Positions 21,983 through 26,403 of a stretch of DNA of 26,403 nucleotides are shown here, in pieces (position 1 is the first letter of the stretch; every line of letters starts with the position of its first letter). The notes below the pieces were generated by a model, which was given only the letters and a program-made list of their open reading frames with translations, did not search any database and had not been told where the DNA came from. The DNA comes from a virus. The position numbers were made by a program, and so were the translations under genes. Where the stretch lies: positions 1 to 26,403 of the IMG/VR virus record IMGVR_UViG_3300008954_000238, one strand, 5' to 3'.

Positions 21983-23152
21983 ATGAATACAGCATTTCGT
22001 CGCAACGCTTTTATATTTAAAGCCAACCCAAAAGATATTGAAAATGACAAATTACCTATATTGATCTTAGTTACAGGGCAAAGTAATTCGCTAAATTCTA
22101 CGACACCCGGCGTTACTGGAGACGGCGATGTTCAAGATCACCCGAACATTTGGACTTATGAACATTTTCCCGATGTGGATCAGACGCAAGGCTGGAAATT
22201 TGGTTTTAAAACTTCTCCTGATTATCCAATAGATCCGGGCGTAGGGAATGCGTTTGATTATCATGTAGCAAAGCATTTAGAAAAAACAACGGGGAGACCT
22301 GTGCTGATTGCCAAACAGTCGGCAGGGGGGCAAGGTGTGGCAGAATGGCTTCCTTCGGGCGGAGGAATTCCCGGCGCGACTGGCTCAATGTTTTCCTCAG
22401 TCTCAGCCATGTTTGAAGCGGCTATCGCTGCGCCTTTGCCATTTAGGAGAGACAATAAGAGCCTTATTGATTTAGGAATTAGCACAGCGGACTATATGTT
22501 ATGGCATCAAGGCGAAGCAGATGCAGACTATAGGCCAAATCCGGCAAGAAATGGTGAGGGCGAATACATAGAGACTTTTAAATCTGTTTTAAGTGTGTTT
22601 TTAAATCCCTCTATAAATGGATCGTCTGCCGCGCCGAAGATAAATGAAAATACTCAAATTGTTGTTGGTGAGCTATTAATAGGCGGAAATTCTGCTGGAA
22701 ATCCAACAGATGACAGAAATACAGACCTAGAGAGGATTGCATCACAAATAGAAAATGTTAGTTTTGCAAATTGTGGCAATTTAACCTCAACAGATGGTCT
22801 GCATTTTGACAATGACCAAGCGCCAAGAATGGCCCAGAAATACATTGAAGCCTTGAGCCGTCGCTCAATTGCATCAGAGTTTGTTAGTCCCAATGAATTT
22901 TGTATCGATAAATCTTCAAATACTTGGATTTTTCGAGGATTAGTTAACGTTTCGCCTAGTTCGTCTGTTTCGGTAACCCTTCCCAAAACATTAGTGGATT
23001 CTGGTTTTACGGTCTCTATGGACACATCAACTTCATTAGAAAAGTTCCCGAGCATAAGCGGCAAAACCTCCACAGGCTTCACTATAAATAACGGCAACTC
23101 CGCTAATAGCGCCGTCGTGAGATGGACTGTTATTTCGAGGGTATCTTTTTAA
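21983..23152 (+). CDS. Tail protein with SASA/SGNH esterase domain
   Basis: A 389-aa protein. The start MNTAFRRNAF is a short tag shared with other genes here. The SGNH/SASA (sialate O-acetylesterase-like) catalytic blocks are present in order: GQSN (Ser34), a Gly-rich oxyanion loop (KQSAGGQGVAEW, about 110-120), WHQGEAD (174-180), and DGLHFD (Asp271, His274). It should remove O-acetyl groups from host surface polysaccharide during adsorption, like deacetylating tailspikes of other podoviruses. The C-terminal ~90 residues are beta-strand-rich (LVNVSPSSSVSVTLPKTLV), probably a trimerisation or binding tip. The ribosome site is weak (TTAGAG, 7-8 nt). Confidence 0.8.
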   Translation: MNTAFRRNAFIFKANPKDIENDKLPILILVTGQSNSLNSTTPGVTGDGDVQDHPNIWTYEHFPDVDQTQGWKFGFKTSPDYPIDPGVGNAFDYHVAKHLEKTTGRPVLIAKQSAGGQGVAEWLPSGGGIPGATGSMFSSVSAMFEAAIAAPLPFRRDNKSLIDLGISTADYMLWHQGEADADYRPNPARNGEGEYIETFKSVLSVFLNPSINGSSAAPKINENTQIVVGELLIGGNSAGNPTDDRNTDLERIASQIENVSFANCGNLTSTDGLHFDNDQAPRMAQKYIEALSRRSIASEFVSPNEFCIDKSSNTWIFRGLVNVSPSSSVSVTLPKTLVDSGFTVSMDTSTSLEKFPSISGKTSTGFTINNGNSANSAVVRWTVISRVSF

Positions 23153-23185
23153 ATATAAATATTTTAAAAATTTTCGAGAAAAAAA

Positions 23186-23719
23186 ATGGAAAGAGCATTT
23201 AGCAGGCGATTATTTACAGATAACAAAGCGACCGATTATGTAAACTTTGGGTTTATAGATTACAACGACACTAGCGGTAATATAAGTTTAACTTCTGGCC
23301 AATGGGAGACAATACCCAATAACGGGCAAGGGTCATTTTCTAATAGCCAATTCAGGCCGAAAGATGTAAATGAATTAATGGATTCGTCCACAGGAGCGTT
23401 AGACTTTACTTCTCTAAGTTTAGGCGATATAGCTTTAATACGAAATGATTTTACAATAACGCCGACTCAAAACAATGGCGGTGTAGAATTTAGATATGTT
23501 TTAGGCGACATCAACAATCAATATACGCTGGAGACTAGACTTGGCCGAATGGATAATGGTAGCGGCGTTCCGTACAGGTTTTCATTAAACACACAAAAAA
23601 TATACATGGGCGACTTAAACACAAAAGACAATCCTGTTGTTTTGCAAGTAAAATCTAGCGTTCCCGCTGTTTTAAATAATGCTGGGTCGGTTATTACGGT
23701 TTTAGGGCTTAAATCATGA
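23186..23719 (+). CDS. Beta-rich tail fibre/receptor-binding protein
   Basis: A 177-aa protein with the same N-terminal pattern as the esterase (MERAFSRRLF), followed by a strand-rich domain: LTSGQWETIPNNGQGSFSNSQ, DFTSLSLGDIALIRNDFTIT, GGVEFRYVLGD and YRFSLNTQKIYMGDL. The alternation is compatible with a jelly-roll of the TNF/C1q type seen at tail-fibre tips; this is inferred from pattern. The upstream sequence (TTTTCGAGAAAAAAA before ATG) resembles that of the esterase gene. The stop overlaps the next start as ATGA. Confidence 0.6.
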   Translation: MERAFSRRLFTDNKATDYVNFGFIDYNDTSGNISLTSGQWETIPNNGQGSFSNSQFRPKDVNELMDSSTGALDFTSLSLGDIALIRNDFTITPTQNNGGVEFRYVLGDINNQYTLETRLGRMDNGSGVPYRFSLNTQKIYMGDLNTKDNPVVLQVKSSVPAVLNNAGSVITVLGLKS

Positions 23720-24999
23720 TTAAAATATACAAAGATTCGACAGCTAACGCGATATTCATAGAAGATGCAAGCGGCGTTCAATTTTTAAACTCTTTGCAAG
23801 CAACAATATCGGGAGATAATTGCAGCGTTTCGGACTTGGCGAAAAATATCGAGATTGTAACAAATGCTGCACCGTCTGAGTTTGTTGACGATAATGGAAA
23901 CTCTTACGGCGCCGATGCTACCGAAGTTTGCAACGCGCTCAATGCAATATTTCAAGCAAGCGGCACTCCTAGCGGTTCCGCGCCCTCTATAACGTCCGCT
24001 TTAACTATTTCTTTGACACAAGGAGAGACTATAAACTATGAGTTGACGGCCAGCTTTGGCGTCGGCTATGAATGGGACTTGTCTAACGTTTCAGGCGTTT
24101 CAACAGTTGAGGGAAATGTTAGAAAGCTTATCGGCGGCTCATCCTTAGCTGTAGGAACTTACAATATACCAGTCAAGGCGATAAATTACAACGGCGAAGA
24201 CTCTCAAACGATAGTTTTAACAGTTTCAACACCGCCTTTTGCAAACACTAAAAGCGTTCAATTTGACAACCAAGATTGGGCCGGGGCAAACGCTTCGTTG
24301 TTGGATGGTGTTTTGGGCAGAACCTCAAATGGTTCCGGATCGGGTGACGCTTGGACGATTCAATTCTGGTATAAAGCAAGTAGCGCAAGTCAAGGCCAGG
24401 TCATTTTTTATTTTGGAAACAATGACATTCAAAACCAGGGTTATATCCAATTAATGCAAGTAAACTTATCAGGCGGTAAAGGTTTGAGATTGAGATATGG
24501 CACAAACAACAATAATTTAAGGATTCAAACAACCGCCGGAAGCCTTGTTTCTGGAAATTGGCATCATGTTGTTTTCACCTATGACGGCGGAACGACCGGC
24601 TCAAGTAGTGCGGATTTGAACGACTACTATTCAAGATTTAAGATATTTATAAACGGCGCCTTGCAGACTACGAACAACAGTCAAGGAAATTATGGATATA
24701 CCGGCTCAGTAATAGGGCAAAATTTAAGAATTGGGCGTTTTGTTAGTGGTAACTATATGAGGACGGCAAATGTTGACGAATTGGCCGTTTTTGATAGTGA
24801 TCAAAGTTCAAATATTTCTGATCTATACAACAGCGGCGCACCGTTTGATTTAATGACTTTGACAACAAAACCCAAGCATTGGTGGCGAATGGGTGACGGA
24901 GATACTTATCCAAACCTACAAGACAGAGGAACAGAGGAAAACTGCACATTTGTCATGTATAACATGACTAGCGCGAATATTGTTAGCGACGTACCATAA
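23716..24999 (+). CDS. Tail adhesin with Ig-like and LamG (concanavalin A-like) domains
   Basis: A 427-aa protein. Residues 1-90 are an unassigned strand-rich base (DDNGNSYGADATEVCNALNA resembles short phage fibre attachment domains). Residues about 95-170 resemble a putative Ig-like (He_PIG) domain: ALTISLTQGETINYELTASF, ending QTIVLTVS. Residues about 175-380 match the LamG/pentraxin family, with WTIQFWYKASS, GNWHHVVFTYDGG, FKIFINGALQTT, IGRFVSG and VDELAVFD in the usual order. LamG domains bind sugars or proteins, suggesting surface recognition. It lacks the MxxAFxxxxF tag of the two preceding genes. Confidence 0.75.
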   Translation: MIKIYKDSTANAIFIEDASGVQFLNSLQATISGDNCSVSDLAKNIEIVTNAAPSEFVDDNGNSYGADATEVCNALNAIFQASGTPSGSAPSITSALTISLTQGETINYELTASFGVGYEWDLSNVSGVSTVEGNVRKLIGGSSLAVGTYNIPVKAINYNGEDSQTIVLTVSTPPFANTKSVQFDNQDWAGANASLLDGVLGRTSNGSGSGDAWTIQFWYKASSASQGQVIFYFGNNDIQNQGYIQLMQVNLSGGKGLRLRYGTNNNNLRIQTTAGSLVSGNWHHVVFTYDGGTTGSSSADLNDYYSRFKIFINGALQTTNNSQGNYGYTGSVIGQNLRIGRFVSGNYMRTANVDELAVFDSDQSSNISDLYNSGAPFDLMTLTTKPKHWWRMGDGDTYPNLQDRGTEENCTFVMYNMTSANIVSDVP

Positions 25000-25006
25000 T
25001 AGAAAA

Positions 25007-25111
25007 ATGAAATTATCATTCAAGCAAAAATCATTTAAGTCAAAATCTTTTGAAAAGAAAGCATTTTCACGTCAAGCGTTTAAGAAGAAATCTTTTCAAA
25101 GGCCACAGTAA
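25007..25111 (+). CDS. 34-aa peptide with Phe every fifth residue
   Basis: ATG 25007 is followed by 34 codons to TAA 25111. The peptide consists of pentads in which position 4-5 is Ser/Ala-Phe: Phe occurs at residues 5, 10, 15, 20, 25 and 30, with Lys/Arg/Gln between (for example KSFKSKSFEKKAFSRQAF). It is strongly basic. Its first ten residues fit the pattern of the two tail proteins upstream (Phe5, Phe10, Ala/Ser at 4). The ribosome site is weak (TAGAAAA), as for those genes. It could be an adaptor or membrane-active peptide. No known family. Confidence 0.55.
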   Translation: MKLSFKQKSFKSKSFEKKAFSRQAFKKKSFQRPQ

Positions 25112-25133
25112 TTAATAAATACAAATAATTTAC

Positions 25134-25454
25134 ATGAGTTTAAGAAAAAAACAAAGCAAATTTTGCAAAATGGTGGCGCTGTTAATCTTACATGCAGAAC
25201 AGCTTGGTTACGAGGTCACTTTTGGTCGGGCCTACTCAAGCCCAGAGGCAAACAAGGCCGACGGCGGAATTGATGGCAGTTTGCACACTCAGCGACTAGC
25301 AATTGATTTGAATCTATTTAAAAACGGTAAGTATTTAATCAGCACTATCGACCATGAACCGCTTGGTGTTTATTGGGAGGCTATCGGCGGGAGCTGGGGC
25401 GGTCGTTTTAACGATGGCAATCACTATTCATTAGAGCATAACGGTAAAAAATAA
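25134..25454 (+). CDS. Endolysin, M15-type peptidase (L-Ala-D-Glu or D-Ala peptidase)
   Basis: A 106-aa protein. The start MSLRKKQSKFCKMVALLILHAEQ and GYEVTFGRAYSS are standard for phage M15C endopeptidases. The zinc site is H51 and D58 in SLHTQRLAIDLNLF plus H97 in NDGNHYSLEH, with E101/H102 nearby. GGSWGGRF is the conserved loop. It cleaves the peptide part of peptidoglycan at lysis. No signal peptide, so a holin is needed; none is recognisable nearby. No clear Shine-Dalgarno before ATG 25134, which is nonetheless the right start by homology. Confidence 0.88.
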   Translation: MSLRKKQSKFCKMVALLILHAEQLGYEVTFGRAYSSPEANKADGGIDGSLHTQRLAIDLNLFKNGKYLISTIDHEPLGVYWEAIGGSWGGRFNDGNHYSLEHNGKK

Positions 25455-25458
25455 ATAT

Positions 25459-26211
25459 ATGATTTATACAAAAAAATTAATTATCTTAATTGTCTGTTTT
25501 TTTATTTCTGGTTGCGCTAGGTTTTCAATGGTGACCTTGAGTGATGGAACAATTATGCATAAAAGCGCCTACATTGCACAGCAAAGATATGAAGCAGAGA
25601 GAGCGTGTCATGAGTCACGCGCGTTTAAGATTCCACAAAACCCAACTAGCGAGCAAGTATTGGCATTTGCTATATCTGAACTGGCAAAACAAAACAAGAG
25701 ACCTTGCGCCGGGACAAATGAGAATGACGTTGAAATCGCGAGAACTAAAGCGAGGTGGTCTTTTGCTGGAATATTTGCCGTAGCGGCTAAACAGTCTATT
25801 GTTGCGGGCGAGATTGCACAAACCGTTTCGACCATTGCAAAGTCAAGGGTTAGCAACAACACAACATATTCAACAAGAGTTGGTAGCATAAGCCAGTCAA
25901 ATAAAACAATTATTAATTCAGAATCAAACGGTGGTAACTCTGGGGCATCTTCTGGGGGCAATGGCGGCAATGCAACGATAAATGAAAACGCTGAAAGGAA
26001 TAATCAAATTGTATTTAATGGCAACGGTGCGATTGCAAGGGATAACGCTAACGCAGGCGATGGCGCTCTACTTAATGCCGATTCAGGATTAATAAGCAGC
26101 GTCAACGAATCAGAGATAAAGGGAAGCGACACAGCAAGAGAGATAAACAAGCCTGATGACAGCAGCAGTTTTGACGATAATGACGGCGGAAACGGGGCTT
26201 TTGATTTATGA
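25459..26211 (+). CDS. Long lipoprotein in lysis cassette
   Basis: A 250-aa protein. Signal sequence MIYTKKLIILIVCFFISGC with lipobox ISGC, so Cys19 is the likely lipidated residue. Residues about 20-120 have two further Cys and Arg/Lys-rich helices. An Ala/Ile-rich helix (about 95-125, AGIFAVAAKQSIVAGEIAQT) follows. The remainder is Ser/Gly/Asn/Asp low complexity (NGGNSGASSGGNGGN). An outer-membrane lipoprotein next to an endolysin would suggest an o-spanin (Rz1 type), but it is far longer than usual and has no Pro-rich tail. No C-terminal membrane helix, so not a unimolecular spanin. Other options: virion release or exclusion lipoprotein. Confidence 0.6.
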   Translation: MIYTKKLIILIVCFFISGCARFSMVTLSDGTIMHKSAYIAQQRYEAERACHESRAFKIPQNPTSEQVLAFAISELAKQNKRPCAGTNENDVEIARTKARWSFAGIFAVAAKQSIVAGEIAQTVSTIAKSRVSNNTTYSTRVGSISQSNKTIINSESNGGNSGASSGGNGGNATINENAERNNQIVFNGNGAIARDNANAGDGALLNADSGLISSVNESEIKGSDTAREINKPDDSSSFDDNDGGNGAFDL

Positions 26212-26403
26212 GCTATGTCACCCCGCTAGAAAGAAAATGTGCTTCTTTGAGTCTTCTTATTTACAAGGAGGCAAAATCTTTAATTGATAGAAATCATTTC
26301 GATGAGGTTATAGTAAACGGCAACGCGCAGACGGGGATTGTTGAAATTGACAAAATACTTTATGTGTGCCATCAAGGGACAAATAATTTAAAAGATTGGG
26401 CTG
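26208..26403 (+). CDS. Lipase class 3-like protein, 5' part only
   Basis: Begins with ATG 26208 overlapping the lipoprotein stop (ATGA) and runs off the window after 65 codons. The segment IDKILYVCHQGTNNLKDWA resembles the strand plus RGT-x-x-x-x-DW motif of class 3 lipases (alpha/beta hydrolases), with His-Gln in place of Phe-Arg. The catalytic Ser (GHSxG) would lie beyond the edge, so the call is provisional. Phage lipases may help release by damaging membranes. Confidence 0.55.
   Translation, partial: MSYVTPLERKCASLSLLIYKEAKSLIDRNHFDEVIVNGNAQTGIVEIDKILYVCHQGTNNLKDWA

Noticed and set aside
22654-23097. 147-aa minus-strand ORF
   Set aside because: Lies entirely opposite the esterase gene with clear catalytic motifs; no ribosome site or recognisable protein texture.
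25608-25970. 120-aa minus-strand ORF
   Set aside because: Antisense to the lipoprotein low-complexity region; its leucine/proline-rich sequence follows from the Gly/Ser/Asn repeats on the other strand.
1-26403. CRISPR array, insertion sequence or transposase
   Set aside because: No regularly spaced repeats, terminal inverted repeats or transposase motifs seen on either strand.

Overview
The window is a contiguous piece of a tailed double-stranded DNA phage (or prophage) with a P22/Sf6-type short-tailed (podovirus) morphogenesis module. Almost every gene reads on the + strand, packed with ATGA, GTGA or TAATG start/stop overlaps. The portal, coat, scaffold, tail accessory factor and gp10-type plug resemble P22, and the terminase pair resembles Sf6. 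The DNA is AT-leaning and uses AGA/AGG/ATA codons freely. With the Q-like antiterminator and the NinB/YbcO-type genes, this suggests a lambdoid-style phage of a lower-GC gammaproteobacterium. The host cannot be named from sequence, and no integrase or CI-type repressor lies in the window.

Layout. (1) 1-4906: a promoter with an overlapping dyad (36-85) starts an early/replication operon. It holds small unknown genes, an HTH protein, a DnaT/O-like replication protein, a DnaB/gp4-type helicase, a PD-(D/E)XK nuclease, a NinB-like protein, a YbcO-type zinc protein and, last, a Q21-like antiterminator. (2) 4897-7744: small accessory genes around a metallophosphatase with an N-terminal HTH. They include a truncated duplicate of that HTH, several very short basic or acidic proteins and a broken mini-gene. 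(3) 7745-8035: a non-coding control region with a probable late promoter, a -10-like pause element at the transcript start, a terminator, a degenerate tRNA-like element and a second terminator. This is the arrangement on which Q proteins act. (4) 8036-14172: small and large terminase, portal, scaffold and coat, closed by a strong terminator at 14179-14209. (5) 14212-21702: a 57-aa basic protein, gp4-like and gp10-like tail genes, a probable needle-position protein, an unknown protein, a GNAT/T7 gp13-like protein and three ejection proteins in the P22 gp7-gp20-gp16 order. The first ejection protein ends in a Peptidase_S74-like chaperone domain. (6) 21671-21871, minus strand: a small two-helix membrane protein with its own apparently leaderless promoter. 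It sits where P22 carries its immI/superinfection-exclusion island. (7) 21983-24999: three tail/adhesin genes, namely a SASA/SGNH esterase, a beta-rich fibre protein and an Ig plus LamG adhesin. (8) 25007-26403: a 34-aa peptide with phenylalanine every fifth residue, an M15 endolysin, a long lipoprotein and the start of a lipase-like gene.

How it works together (inference). The early operon replicates DNA and makes Q. Q lets polymerase started at about 7824 pass the two leader terminators into packaging, head, tail and lysis genes. The most unusual signal is a shared N-terminal pattern, M-x-x-[A/S]-F-x4-F, in two tail proteins and in the small pentad-repeat peptide. This could be a tail-docking tag with a matching adaptor.
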